Notes under the pieces: generated by a model | Database searches by the model: none | What the model was told of the DNA's origin: nothing | Seen by the model: the letters and a program-made list of their open reading frames with translations, nothing else | Program-made: the position numbers and the translations under genes | Origin: Bacteroidota bacterium | GTDB lineage: Bacteria; Bacteroidota; Bacteroidia; Bacteroidales; Dysgonomonadaceae | DNA length: 64,000 nucleotides | NCBI GenBank assembly: GCA_023622765.1 | Contig: JAMNYO010000064.1 | Coordinates: 62,001-126,000 of the forward strand | Reading direction: 5' to 3' | Shown: in pieces, positions 17,104-26,117 of the stretch | How the letters are laid out: each line of letters opens with the position of its first letter | Numbering within the stretch: the stretch's first letter is position 1

Positions 17104-17877
17104 CTAACTTTTCGCTTGCACCTCAGTGGATGACACATCGTCAACGGATAGCTGTTTATCGCTGATTAAGATATCGGTTTCGTTGTCACCATCGCTGCCA
17201 CCTTCAACGACGGCATCAGTATCAGCATCAACCGCTTCCTCTTCCTCCCAGAAAGGAAGCGGTTTTTGTGGCCCCTGTTTGCGATAAATAATCGCGAGGA
17301 GGAAGCCGCTAATAGCACCCGAGAGATGCCCCTCCCAGGAGATGGTTGCATCGATCCACTCAGAGAACGGGAAGATGCTCCATATCGTGCTACCATAGAT
17401 AAAGGCAACCACCAACGAAACGGCTACCAGCGGGATGTACTTGCGAAGTAAACCGCTAAAAAAGAGGAAGAACAACAGCGCGAAGACCAACCCGCTCGCG
17501 CCCACGTGATACACGCCACGGCCAATGCCCCAAGTCAGCAAACCACTCATGAGCCACATGTACAGAAATGCGCGGAATGCGATCTTGCTGTAAAAGTAGA
17601 AGAGAAACCAGGTGAGGATAAGTAAGGGAAGCGTATTGGACCAGACGTGAGAGAGCGACGAGTGAATAAAGGGGGAGAACAAAATGCCCTTTAACCCGCT
17701 CAACTCCCGCGGCATGATGCCCCACCGCGATAGACTCTCCCCAAGAACATTAGACTGATCCACCACAAACGCTACCCAGACCAGCGCTACCCAAACGAAA
17801 GAGGGCAAAAACGCCAGCCACGCACGCTTCTTTTCAAAAAAGGGCCCCAAGGGAGGCTTCATACCATTGCTATCCAT
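17104..17877 (-). CDS. Rhomboid-family intramembrane serine protease with acidic tail
   Basis: About 257 residues if started at the ATG ending at 17877 (another is at 17862). A farther in-frame start at 17928 lies upstream of a possible -7 element, TATTTTCG. The membrane core has six segments. The catalytic Ser is in VGASGLVFALL and the His in WEGHLSGAISGF. It would cleave transmembrane substrates within the inner membrane; substrates are unknown. The C-terminal ~50 residues are unusually acidic (EEEEAVDADTDAVVEGG...), probably a disordered cytoplasmic tail. It is convergent with the second nucleoside hydrolase. Confidence 0.82.
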   Translation of the reverse strand: MDSNGMKPPLGPFFEKKRAWLAFLPSFVWVALVWVAFVVDQSNVLGESLSRWGIMPRELSGLKGILFSPFIHSSLSHVWSNTLPLLILTWFLFYFYSKIAFRAFLYMWLMSGLLTWGIGRGVYHVGASGLVFALLFFLFFSGLLRKYIPLVAVSLVVAFIYGSTIWSIFPFSEWIDATISWEGHLSGAISGFLLAIIYRKQGPQKPLPFWEEEEAVDADTDAVVEGGSDGDNETDILISDKQLSVDDVSSTEVQAKS

Positions 17878-18075
17878 TGCAAGCTTCTTTAAATTCCATT
17901 CAAAGACCCACCTATCGCGAAAATACAAACAAATTCATTTCCACGGAGAGGAATTCCGTGTGAAAGCGGTCGATAACGTAAGATGAGGCAAAATGGGAAG
18001 AACAATGAGGGAACTTGAGAATCAAGACAATCGGGATCCAAAACGGTCAAGCCACTAATTTTGATCATTTTTTTA

Positions 18076-18106
18076 TTTGTGAAGTAACTTTTATTGACTA
18101 TCTTTC
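18076..18106 (+). promoter_or_regulatory. Promoter of the glycogen cluster
   Basis: TTTG (18076-18079), a 19-bp spacer, then TATCTTTC (18099-18106), one base from TAnnTTTG. The predicted transcript would begin near 18111, leaving a leader of about 37 nt before the debranching-enzyme ATG at 18148. Confidence 0.5.
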
Positions 18107-18147
18107 GAAAGTATTCTATAGAAACCAACCTTCTAATTTACCCGGCG

Positions 18148-20121
18148 ATGAGCTATCTGAAATTCGACAAAGATCAAATGATAAACCTCGAGTACTCCCT
18201 ATACCGAAACGTACTGAGGACTAACCGCAAGGGAGCGTATCAAAACACTTCCATATCGGGCTGCAACACCACCAAGTACCAAGGGCTTTTGGTGATGCCC
18301 GTGCCATACCTGGACGACGAGAACCACCTTATCCTCTCTTCGTTCGACGAAACGGTGATTCAACGTGGGGCAGAATTCAACCTCGGCATCCATCGCTACT
18401 CGGGAGGTGAATATAGCCCAAAAGGACACAAATACATCCGCGAGTTTAACTGCGATAGCGTGCCGAAAACCATCTACCGGGTGGGTGGCGTGATCTTATC
18501 AAAAGAGATCATGTTCTCCTCCAGGGAAAACCGGCTGATGATACGGTATATCCTGATGGACGCTCACTCGCCCACGACCATCCGTTTTAAGCCGTTCCTT
18601 GCCTTCCGCCAGTCATCCCAACTCACCCAGGAAAACGACCAGGTAGATAGATCCTACCGGGAGGTGGAAAACGGCATTAGCACCTGCATGTACTTCGGCT
18701 ACCCAGAACTGTTCATGCAGTTCAATAAGAAGCCGGAGTTCGTCTACTACCCTGACTGGTATCGCAACATCGAATACCTGCAAGACCTCCAGCGGGGCGA
18801 CACCTACACCGAGGACCTCTACGTGCCGGGTTACTTCGAGATGCCCATCGAAAAAGGCGAAGAGATCCTCTTCTCGGCTGGAGACATCCTGGTAGATACC
18901 TCGACCCTCGCCGATGAGTTTAATTTCGAAATAGAAAAGCGGACACCCCGCTCCAGTTTCTACAACTGCTTGAAGAACTCGAGCCATCAGTTTTACTACA
19001 TCCCTACTCAGGATGAGTGCTATCTCCTGGCTGGGTACCCGTGGTTCAAGGTGCGTGCACGTGACCAATTCATTGCCCTACCGGGCTGTACGATCGCGGT
19101 GGACAAACCAAACGATTTCGAGCGGATCATGGACAGCGCCATCCCCCACCTGCATGACTTCATGGCCGATAAACCCTCCAAGGGTTACCTCAAGCAGGTG
19201 GAAGACCCCGACGTGCTGCTATGGGTAACATGGGCACTCCAACAGTATTGGAAAGAACGAAAAGAGGAGTTCAACAAGAAATACCCCGCCTTCTTATACG
19301 AGGTAATCGAGTATATCACCGGGGGCAAACACCCCAACCTGGTGATGGATAGCGACAACGGATTACTATTGACCTACGGGCGCGATGTAGCGGTCAGCTG
19401 GATGAACTCCACGATAGACGACAAGCCGATCAACCCGAGGACGGGGTACCTGGTAGAATTTAACGCGCTGTGGTATAACGCACTCAAGTTCGCTCAAGAA
19501 GTGGCCACCGAGGCGGGCGAGGAAAAGCTTGCCGAAGAATTTGAAAAACGAGCCCGGCTCGTCGGCAACTCATTCAAGGAGACCTTCCTGAACGAGGCGG
19601 GCTACCTCTACGACTACGTGGACGGCACCTTTAAAGACCTAGATGTGCGACCTAACATGATTTTCGCCGTATCGCTCCCTTACACTCCGCTGGAGAGAGG
19701 CCAAAAAAAAGCAGTCCTCGACTTCATCACGAAAGAGTTGTTCACACCTCGCGGACTTCGCACCGTGACCCCGAAAAGTGAGAAGTTTCATCCCCGGTAT
19801 GCCGGCAACGAGCAGGAGAAAAAAGTCGCCTACTTCAATGGGATGGCTTTCCCCTGGCTACTGGGAGCCTATATTGAGGCGTACTTGAACGTGTTTCAAA
19901 TGAGTGGCCTATCTTTAGTCGACCGGATCATGGTGGAGATGGAGGGACAAATGCAGAACGACTGTATTGGGACCCTTTCGGAGTTCTACGACCCCAACCC
20001 GCCGTTCATCGCACACGGTGCTTACTCGTTTGCCATGAGCGTTGGTGAATTACTAAGGGCGAAACATGTTATGAGATCCTATAAAGAAAAATTGGAACAT
20101 CATTTAATTACGAACGCATGA
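18148..20121 (+). CDS. Glycogen debranching enzyme (amylo-alpha-1,6-glucosidase, archaeal/bacterial type)
   Basis: From the ATG at 18148 the protein is 657 residues (MSYLKFDKDQMINLEYSLYRN...). The N-terminal ~300 residues match the bacterial GDE N-domain. The C-terminal ~350 form an (alpha/alpha)6 glucosidase domain with MDSDNGLLLTYG, VSWMNSTIDDKPINPRTGYLVEFNALWYNAL and RPNMIFAVSLPY. Many homologues have Asp in the WMDA position where this protein reads WMNS, so assigning the catalytic residue needs an alignment. It removes alpha-1,6 branches from glycogen or maltodextrin in the cytosol. Its stop overlaps the start of the glycogen synthase gene (ATGA), indicating translational coupling. Confidence 0.88.
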   Translation: MSYLKFDKDQMINLEYSLYRNVLRTNRKGAYQNTSISGCNTTKYQGLLVMPVPYLDDENHLILSSFDETVIQRGAEFNLGIHRYSGGEYSPKGHKYIREFNCDSVPKTIYRVGGVILSKEIMFSSRENRLMIRYILMDAHSPTTIRFKPFLAFRQSSQLTQENDQVDRSYREVENGISTCMYFGYPELFMQFNKKPEFVYYPDWYRNIEYLQDLQRGDTYTEDLYVPGYFEMPIEKGEEILFSAGDILVDTSTLADEFNFEIEKRTPRSSFYNCLKNSSHQFYYIPTQDECYLLAGYPWFKVRARDQFIALPGCTIAVDKPNDFERIMDSAIPHLHDFMADKPSKGYLKQVEDPDVLLWVTWALQQYWKERKEEFNKKYPAFLYEVIEYITGGKHPNLVMDSDNGLLLTYGRDVAVSWMNSTIDDKPINPRTGYLVEFNALWYNALKFAQEVATEAGEEKLAEEFEKRARLVGNSFKETFLNEAGYLYDYVDGTFKDLDVRPNMIFAVSLPYTPLERGQKKAVLDFITKELFTPRGLRTVTPKSEKFHPRYAGNEQEKKVAYFNGMAFPWLLGAYIEAYLNVFQMSGLSLVDRIMVEMEGQMQNDCIGTLSEFYDPNPPFIAHGAYSFAMSVGELLRAKHVMRSYKEKLEHHLITNA

Positions 20122-21377
20122 GAGCACTAATGTTTGGTTGGGAATTCCCGCCACATATCTTGGGAGGACTGGGAACCGCGAGCTATGGAATGACTAAGGG
20201 CATGGCCAAACAGGAGGATTTGGAACTTATTTTCGTGATCCCCAAGCCTTCAGGTGACGAAGACCAGAGTTTCATGAAAATCATCGGGGCCAATAACACG
20301 CCCATCGTCTGGCGCGACGTGGCACCGGAAACGGTGAAATCGAGGTTCGAAAAGTACATGGACCCCAACGAGTACTACCGCCTAAGGGACAATATCTACG
20401 CCGACTTTAACTACATGCACACCAACGATATGGGGTGTATCGAGTTCTCGGGTAGATACCCGCAGAACATCCTGGAGGAGACCAACAACTACTCCATCGT
20501 GGCGGGGGTAATCGCACGCGCGTACGACTTCGACGTGATCCATGCGCACGACTGGCTAACGTATCCGGCGGGGCTTCACGCGAAGAGTGTATCGGGTAAG
20601 CCGGTAGTCATTCACGTGCACGCCACCGAATTCGACCGTAGCCGGGGAAAACCGAATCCCACCGTGTACGGGATTGAAAAAAACGGGATGGACAACTGCG
20701 ACCACATCATTTGCGTGAGCGAGCATACGCGACGTATCGTGATCGAGAACTACCATCAACCACACTGGAAGGTAACCGCCGTGCACAACGCGGTGGAGCC
20801 GCTCAGCCCCGATATCGAAGCGATCGAGCGCATCTCAGGAGTACCCGAAAAAGTGGTCACCTTCTTGGGACGCATCACCATGCAAAAGGGACCCGAGTTT
20901 TTCGTGGATGCAGCGACACAAGTGATCCGGAAAACAGACCATATCCGGTTCGTGATGGCAGGCAGCGGTGATATGATGGATGAGATGATCGCGCTGGTGG
21001 CCGACCGGGGTATAGCACACAAATTCCACTTCACCGGCTTCCTCCGTGGAAAACAGGTGTACGAGTTACTCAAATCGAGTGACGTCTACGTCATGCCCTC
21101 GGTGTCGGAGCCCTTTGGTATCTCGCCCCTCGAAGCGATGCAATGCAACGTGCCAAGTATTATCTCCTACCAGTCGGGCTGCTCGGAGATCCTGACCAAC
21201 GTGATTAAAACCGACTATTGGGACGTGGATTCGATGGCCGATGCTATCTATTCCATATGCACCTACCCCGCCATGGCCGAACACCTGAAGGTGGAGGGTA
21301 AACGAGAGGTGGACAACATCAAGTGGGAAGATGCCGGGCTAAAAATCCGGAAAATATATGATAGTCTTGTTTCATGA
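20118..21377 (+). CDS. Glycogen synthase-type glycosyltransferase (GT-B fold)
   Basis: A 419-residue retaining glycosyltransferase. The N-terminal nucleotide-sugar loop is MFGWEFPPHILGGLGTASYG. HAHDWLTYPAGLHAK and VIHVHATEFDRS follow, then the second Rossmann domain with VVTFLGRITMQKGPEFF and the donor-binding motif VMPSVSEPFGISPLEAMQ, which holds the E-x7-E pair. It most likely extends alpha-1,4-glucan from a nucleotide-glucose in the cytosol. It overlaps the debranching gene by 4 nt and precedes a GH57 gene, forming a glycogen synthesis and remodelling cluster. The GT4 versus GT5 assignment is not decided here. Confidence 0.87.
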   Translation: MRALMFGWEFPPHILGGLGTASYGMTKGMAKQEDLELIFVIPKPSGDEDQSFMKIIGANNTPIVWRDVAPETVKSRFEKYMDPNEYYRLRDNIYADFNYMHTNDMGCIEFSGRYPQNILEETNNYSIVAGVIARAYDFDVIHAHDWLTYPAGLHAKSVSGKPVVIHVHATEFDRSRGKPNPTVYGIEKNGMDNCDHIICVSEHTRRIVIENYHQPHWKVTAVHNAVEPLSPDIEAIERISGVPEKVVTFLGRITMQKGPEFFVDAATQVIRKTDHIRFVMAGSGDMMDEMIALVADRGIAHKFHFTGFLRGKQVYELLKSSDVYVMPSVSEPFGISPLEAMQCNVPSIISYQSGCSEILTNVIKTDYWDVDSMADAIYSICTYPAMAEHLKVEGKREVDNIKWEDAGLKIRKIYDSLVS

Positions 21378-21390
21378 CCGATACAAATAA

Positions 21391-21507
21391 AATAGTCGTA
21401 TGAAACCGACATGATTAAAATAATCATTAATCATCCTTGAGAATGATTATTTTAAACATCAAAGGTTCCATACACCGAAACAAAAAAAATATAATAGTCG
21501 TATGAAA
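21391..21507. repeat. Family-B hairpin bracketed by a 15-bp duplication of the GH57 start-codon region
   Basis: AATAGTCGTATGAAA occurs at 21391-21405 and again at 21493-21507, where it contains the GH57 start codon. Between them GTATGAAACC pairs with GGTTCCATAC (21464-21473), and AAAATAATCATT (21417-21428) pairs perfectly with AATGATTATTTT (21442-21453). The single A:C mismatch in the outer arm would be a G:U pair if transcribed from the minus strand. The left 51 bp are identical to those at 15.8 kb. Confidence 0.75.
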
Positions 21508-22899
21508 AATATTTGCTTTTACTTTCAAGTACACCAACCCTTTCGACTGAAAAGGTACCGTTTTTTCAACATTGGTAATGATCACTACTACTATGATGAT
21601 TTCGCCAACGAGGAGATTTTGCAACAGATAGCTGCCCGCTCCTTTATACCGGCTAACCAAATGTTGCTCGACCTGATTAATCAGCATAAGGGGAAGTTCA
21701 AGGTAGCCTTCTCCATTTCGGGGGTTGCACTGGAACAGATGGAGATTTACACCCCCGAGGTAATTGATGGTTTCCGGGAGTTGAGTAAAACCGGGCAGGT
21801 TGAATTCCTGGCTGAGACCTACGCTCACTCGCTAGCCAGCCTCTTCGATCCGGAAGAGTTCCAGGTACAGGTCAGGCACCACGCCAATCGCATCGAGATG
21901 CTGTTCGGTCAGAAACCGACCGTGTTCCGCAACACGGAGCTCATCTACTCCGACGATATTGCCGAGGCCGTGTTCAATATGGGGTTCACGAAGATGATTA
22001 CCGAGGGAGCCAAGCATGTTCTTGGGTGGAAAAGCCCCAACTACGTTTACCAGGCCGAAAACAGTCCGAAACTGAAATTGCTGCTCAAAAACAGCCGCTT
22101 TAGCGACGACATCGCCTACCGATTCTCGAACTACGGCTGGAGCGAGTACCCCCTCACCGCAGATAAGTACATTTCATGGATCGCGGCTACCCCGAAGGAG
22201 GAACAGGTGATTAACCTCTTTATGAATTACGAGACGTTCGGTAACCTGCAACCGGCCCACAGCGGCATCTTCGAGTTCATGAAGGCACTGCCCAAGTTCG
22301 CGGCCGAAAAGGGAATCGGGTTTGTCACCCCCTCAGAAGCGTTGGACAAGCTGAAACCGATTGGTACCCTAAGCGTGCCGAATACCATCTCATGGGCAGA
22401 CGAAGAGCGCGACGTGAGCGCGTGGTTGGGGAACGAGTTGCAAAAAAGCGCGCTAAACGCCCTCTACGAAGTGGGTGAACGGGTGCGCCTCTGCACCGAT
22501 AGGCGGCTCAAACAGGACTGGATTTACTTGCAAACCAGCGACCACTTCCACTACATGTCTACCAAGCATTTCGGGAGTGGCGAAAGCCAGTTTAGCCCCT
22601 ACATGTCGCCTTACGATGCGTTTAACAACTACATGAACGTGCTGAGTGACTTTATCGTCCGGGTAAAAGCACAGTATCCCGACACGGTAGGCAACGAGGA
22701 ACTCAACGCGTTGCTGACTACCATCCACAACCAGGAGATGGAGATCAAGAAGCTGCAAACAAAGCTAAAAACAGTGTTAAGCATCAACGAGGAACAGCTG
22801 GTCGAGAAGTCGACGAAAAAAGAACCGGTAAAAAAGGAACCAGCCAAAAAAGAGCCAATAAAAAAAGAAACGACAAAAAAAGAACCGCCAACCAAATAG
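21502..22899 (+). CDS. GH57-family alpha-amylase/glucanotransferase
   Basis: A 465-residue GH57 protein: FYFQVHQPFRL at the N-terminus, FSISGVALEQM, VEFLAETYAHSLASL, TVFRNTELIYSDD and FMNYETFGNL follow the order of GH57 conserved regions. It probably acts on alpha-1,4-glucan in the cytosol, next to glycogen synthase and debranching enzyme, as hydrolase or 4-alpha-glucanotransferase. The last ~35 residues are a lysine/glutamate/proline repeat built on KKEP units, following a short coiled coil. This tail is atypical for the family and likely disordered. The start codon lies in the duplicated segment of the upstream hairpin cassette. A strong hairpin follows, shared with convergent rny. Confidence 0.87.
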   Translation: MKNICFYFQVHQPFRLKRYRFFNIGNDHYYYDDFANEEILQQIAARSFIPANQMLLDLINQHKGKFKVAFSISGVALEQMEIYTPEVIDGFRELSKTGQVEFLAETYAHSLASLFDPEEFQVQVRHHANRIEMLFGQKPTVFRNTELIYSDDIAEAVFNMGFTKMITEGAKHVLGWKSPNYVYQAENSPKLKLLLKNSRFSDDIAYRFSNYGWSEYPLTADKYISWIAATPKEEQVINLFMNYETFGNLQPAHSGIFEFMKALPKFAAEKGIGFVTPSEALDKLKPIGTLSVPNTISWADEERDVSAWLGNELQKSALNALYEVGERVRLCTDRRLKQDWIYLQTSDHFHYMSTKHFGSGESQFSPYMSPYDAFNNYMNVLSDFIVRVKAQYPDTVGNEELNALLTTIHNQEMEIKKLQTKLKTVLSINEEQLVEKSTKKEPVKKEPAKKEPIKKETTKKEPPTK

Positions 22900-22955
22900 T
22901 GTAACGGTTCACGGCCTATTTACCAGCTAACAACCTCGTTGTAATTACTTTACAA

Positions 22956-23003
22956 AACCTATCGACCCCGCTTGACAGTTACGATCAGACGGGGTCGATG
23001 GTT
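22956..23003. terminator. Bidirectional hairpin between GH57 and rny
   Basis: AACC(T)ATCGACCCCG at 22956-22970 pairs with CGGGGTCGATGGTT (22990-23003), 14 bp with one bulged T and a 19-nt loop, placed between convergent genes. There is no long T-run on either side, so a role as transcription stop is likely but unproven. Confidence 0.6.
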
Positions 23004-23015
23004 CGTAATCACTTC

Positions 23016-24545
23016 TTATTTCGCGTAACTCACGGCACGCGTTTCGCGAATCACCGTGATCTTCACCTGACCGGGATAGGTCATCTCGGTCTGAATCTCC
23101 CGAGCGATTTCCGCCGAAAGCTTCTCGGTATCCTTATCGTCGATCTTATCGGCCCCCACGATTACGCGGAGCTCTCGACCCGCCTGTATCGCGTAAGTCT
23201 TCACCACACCGGGATAAGATAAGGCCAGCTGCTCCAGATCGTTCAACCGTTTGATATACGCCTCCACGATCTCTCGCCGTGCTCCCGGGCGGGCACCCGA
23301 GATGGCGTCGCACACTTGCACGATAGGCGCCATAAGGGTGGTCATCTCCACCTCGTCGTGGTGCGCACCGATGGCGTTGCAGATATCCGGTTTCTCCTTG
23401 TACTTCTCCGCCAGCTTCATCCCCAGGATCGCGTGCGGCAATTCCGGCTCGTCGTCTGGCACCTTACCGATATCGTGTAACAGTCCTGCACGCTTTGCCC
23501 TCTTGGGGTTCAATCCCAGCTCCGCGGCCATGATCGCGCATAGGTTGGCCGTTTCCCGGGAGTGCTGCAACAGGTTCTGGCCGTACGAAGAGCGGTACTT
23601 CATCTTCCCCACCATCCGGATCAGTTCCGGGTGCAGGCCATGAATCCCCAAGTCGATCATGGTTCGTTTCCCGGTCTCCACGATCTCCTCCTCGATCTGA
23701 TTCTTCACCTTCGACACTACCTCCTCGATGCGAGCAGGGTGTATACGGCCATCGGCCACCAACTGGTGGAGTGAAAGGCGGGCTATCTCTCGCCGTACCG
23801 GGTCAAATCCCGACAAAACGATGGCCTCAGGAGTATCGTCTACGACAATCTCCACGCCCGTAGCCGCCTCCAACGCCCTGATATTACGCCCCTCGCGGCC
23901 AATGATACGTCCTTTTACCTCGTCGGAATCGATGTGAAACACCGTAACCGCATTCTCGATAGAGGTCTCGGTCGCCACCCGCTGAATCGCTTGGACGACA
24001 ATCCGCTTCGCCTCCTTGTTTGCAGAGAGGCGGGCATCCTCCATGATATCGTTGACGTATGACTGGGCATCAGCCTTAGCCTCCTCCTTTAACGACTCCA
24101 CGAGTCGCTCTTTCGCCTCATCAGCAGAAAGCCCGGAAATGGTTTCCAGCCTTTCGACCGACTGCCGGTGCACCCGCTCCAGCTCTGCTCCCTTCTTATC
24201 CAGAAACTCTTGCTGGTTCATCAAGTTGACCCGTACCTCCTCCACTTCGGCGTTCTTTTTGTTCAACTCTTCTTGCCGCTGGTTTAGGGTCATCTCTCTC
24301 TGCTTCAGCCTGTTCTCATTGTTTTGAAGCTTCGCGGCACGTGCGTTGGCCTGCTTCTCCGCTTCGGTCTTCATGGCTAAGGCTTCCTCCTTCGCCTCCA
24401 ACAGGATCTTCTTTTTTATCACTTCAGCATCCTTTTCCGCATCGCTCAAAATGTTTTGGGCGCGGGAATTGGCCATCTTACCGGTCACGTACCAGGCAAT
24501 CAATGCACCGACAAGTAAACCGATAATTCCTATCACTATTTCCAT
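23016..24545 (-). CDS. rny: Ribonuclease Y
   Basis: A 509-residue protein in family order: one N-terminal membrane helix ([16 protein letters not shown]), a long charged coiled coil (about residues 25-200), a KH domain ([19 protein letters not shown]) and an HD domain with the metal site ([13 protein letters not shown]...GAHHDEVEM). It is a membrane-anchored endoribonuclease that starts mRNA decay. All catalytic motifs are intact. It lies downstream of zapA with a 190-bp structured gap and is convergent with the GH57 gene. Confidence 0.96.
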   Translation of the reverse strand: MEIVIGIIGLLVGALIAWYVTGKMANSRAQNILSDAEKDAEVIKKKILLEAKEEALAMKTEAEKQANARAAKLQNNENRLKQREMTLNQRQEELNKKNAEVEEVRVNLMNQQEFLDKKGAELERVHRQSVERLETISGLSADEAKERLVESLKEEAKADAQSYVNDIMEDARLSANKEAKRIVVQAIQRVATETSIENAVTVFHIDSDEVKGRIIGREGRNIRALEAATGVEIVVDDTPEAIVLSGFDPVRREIARLSLHQLVADGRIHPARIEEVVSKVKNQIEEEIVETGKRTMIDLGIHGLHPELIRMVGKMKYRSSYGQNLLQHSRETANLCAIMAAELGLNPKRAKRAGLLHDIGKVPDDEPELPHAILGMKLAEKYKEKPDICNAIGAHHDEVEMTTLMAPIVQVCDAISGARPGARREIVEAYIKRLNDLEQLALSYPGVVKTYAIQAGRELRVIVGADKIDDKDTEKLSAEIAREIQTEMTYPGQVKITVIRETRAVSYAK

Positions 24546-24735
24546 ATCGCTTATTATTAAATTAAAATGGTTTACACCCTCTCCCTGCAGCGAATCGCAC
24601 CCCGATACGCGTTATACCCGGGGGAGGATATTACCTTTGATTCCAAAAAAAATCGCACTCGATTGCCTGCATCGCTTTCCATGCAAAACAAAAGGTGCGT
24701 TCACGTTAAGAGCTACGCTTTGGGCTATCAAAGCG
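24546..24735 (-). ncRNA. Candidate structured small RNA between zapA and rny (possibly 6S-like)
   Basis: The 190-bp gap shows several stems on the minus strand: ACGCTTTG with CAAAGCGT just after the zapA stop, GCAT with ATGC, AATCG with CGATT followed by eight T, and CCCCG with CGGGG. A promoter-like GTTG-N20-ACGCTTTG sits at the end of zapA, two bases from TAnnTTTG. 6S RNA lies next to zapA in several bacterial groups, which prompts the suggestion. The predicted stems do not form one clean rod with a central bubble, however, so a leader or attenuator for rny is equally possible. Confidence 0.3.
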
Positions 24736-25041
24736 TTATCTCTTTAGATAATCATCCAACTCACTAATTAATGAATCGATCTTATCTTCGAAGGGTTTCG
24801 TGTTATTCTTATCTTCCAGAGTAAAATTCTCTGCCACTGCCTGAATGGCCGTCATGGCCAAAAAGTCCTGTGTCGTTAAGGGTGAGCTAGCCCCCCCATA
24901 TCTAACCCGGTATTGGTTGATCTTTATGTTTATTCTCTTGGCGGCTTCTCGAAAGGCCTGCTCTTCAGACCTCTTGATATTTAACGGATATTCTCGATCA
25001 GCTACCTTTAACCTCAATAAAAATTCCTCGTCGCCCATCAC
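24736..25041 (-). CDS. zapA: Cell division protein ZapA
   Basis: A 101-residue ZapA-family protein: a short N-terminal globular part (FLLRLKVADREYPLNIKRSEEQAFREAAKRIN) followed by a C-terminal coiled coil ending in a charged tail. ZapA cross-links FtsZ protofilaments and stabilises the Z-ring. Adjacent ATGs at 25041 and 25038 leave the start ambiguous by one codon. Directly upstream on the same strand, 16 bp away, is a coiled-coil gene, an arrangement repeated in other Bacteroidetes and suggesting a functional pair. Conservation is mainly in the N-terminal half. Confidence 0.88.
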   Translation of the reverse strand: MMGDEEFLLRLKVADREYPLNIKRSEEQAFREAAKRINIKINQYRVRYGGASSPLTTQDFLAMTAIQAVAENFTLEDKNNTKPFEDKIDSLISELDDYLKR

Positions 25042-25057
25042 ATAAATTCCTAAACCT

Positions 25058-25348
25058 TCACGTCAATAAATTTATGCATTTATCTACTTCCCGCACCAAT
25101 TTCGACAGTTTATCCCTAGCTACCTCCACGTCGACCGATGCCGCCGTGATGGTCCTGGCAGTCTTTAAACCATCGTATTTCGCTTTCAACCGGCGCAAGT
25201 CGCTCACCGCCGCGTCGACCTGTTTCTGCTTCGATTGAATCTCCGATTTTAACCGGTCATTCTCATCTTTCAGGGAGTCGCATAAAAACATCACTTGCTT
25301 CACACGCACTTCCAAATCGACAAGCAGTTTATCATGTTCCTCGGCCAT
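25058..25348 (-). CDS. Small coiled-coil protein upstream of zapA (ZapB-like by position)
   Basis: Starting at the ATG ending at 25348 gives a 96-residue protein, nearly all heptad-rich coiled coil (LLVDLEVRVKQVMFLCDSLKDENDRLKSE...). A longer frame reaching 25522 crosses the promoter of the divergent B3/B4 gene and is rejected. There is no catalytic motif or signal peptide. Its place immediately before zapA and its size suggest a division-ring accessory factor, analogous to ZapB. That role is inferred from neighbourhood and architecture only. Confidence 0.7.
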   Translation of the reverse strand: MAEEHDKLLVDLEVRVKQVMFLCDSLKDENDRLKSEIQSKQKQVDAAVSDLRRLKAKYDGLKTARTITAASVDVEVARDKLSKLVREVDKCINLLT

Positions 25349-25419
25349 ATGAAAACAAAAATCCACGCAAATATACGGATTGCATGAGACTTTCACAAAT
25401 TTATTCCCCGTTTTTTGTC

Positions 25420-25436
25420 TATTTTTGCAGAATATG
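25420..25436 (+). promoter_or_regulatory. Promoter placing the start codon at the transcript 5' end
   Basis: TATTTTTG at 25420-25427 matches TAnnTTTG exactly. The ATG of the next gene is at 25434, only six bases later, where the Bacteroidetes transcription start would be expected. The mRNA may be leaderless or nearly so. Confidence 0.45.
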
Positions 25437-26117
25437 GATTTACGGAACATTGCACTGAGCGAAGAGATAAAACGGGCATGCCCCGTTCTACACGTGGCCG
25501 CGGTTGGTTGTGAAGTGGCCAACTCCCCCTACAGTGCCGAACTGTGGGAGGAGATCAACGCATTTACCACGCGCTTCACCAGTAGCTACACGATGGAAAA
25601 GATTAAAAAACGGCCACCCATCCACGCGACCCGGCAGGTCTACAAAACGCTGGGCAAAGATCCCAACCGGTACCGGCCGGCCGGGGAGGCCCTGTGCAGG
25701 CGCATCCTCAAAGGGCAGCCGCTCTACCGGATAAATACCCTGGTAGACCTGATTAACCTGCTCTCCTTGAAAACCGGCTACTCCATCGGCGGATTTGATG
25801 ATGATACCATCCAGGGCGGCTTAACCCTTGGCGTGGGCAAGGCGGGCGAACGATTCGAAGCGATTGGCCGGGGCCTCCTAAATATCGAGGGACTACCGGT
25901 CTACCGCGATGCGGTGGGTAGTATTGGCACACCCACGAGCGATGAAGAGCGCACGAAAATTACTGCCCGCACCACCCGCTTGCTGATGCTTATCAACGGT
26001 TACTCGGGTAGGGAAGGATTGATAGAAGCCGTGGACGATGCAACGAGACTCCTGCAGAAATACGCTTGGGCAAAGGATGTGCAGGTGAAGCTGGTGAGCG
26101 AACGAGCAAACGGGTGA
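25434..26117 (+). CDS. B3/B4 tRNA-binding-domain protein
   Basis: From the ATG at 25434 a 227-residue protein resembling the free-standing B3/B4 domain found in the beta subunit of phenylalanyl-tRNA synthetase (PheT editing domain). Typical pieces are HATRQVYKTLGKDPNRYRPAGEALCRRIL, LYRINTLVDLINLLSLKTGYSIGGFD and YRDAVGSIGTPTSDEERT. Members may bind or edit mischarged tRNA or a related ligand; the exact role is unknown. It is divergent from the coiled-coil/zapA pair. A short microrepeat of GAATGA/GAGTGA units follows the stop. Confidence 0.83.
   Translation: MDLRNIALSEEIKRACPVLHVAAVGCEVANSPYSAELWEEINAFTTRFTSSYTMEKIKKRPPIHATRQVYKTLGKDPNRYRPAGEALCRRILKGQPLYRINTLVDLINLLSLKTGYSIGGFDDDTIQGGLTLGVGKAGERFEAIGRGLLNIEGLPVYRDAVGSIGTPTSDEERTKITARTTRLLMLINGYSGREGLIEAVDDATRLLQKYAWAKDVQVKLVSERANG

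Noticed and set aside
25349..25522. N-terminal extension of the coiled-coil protein
   Set aside because: It crosses the promoter and start of the divergent B3/B4 gene and is compositionally unlike the rest.
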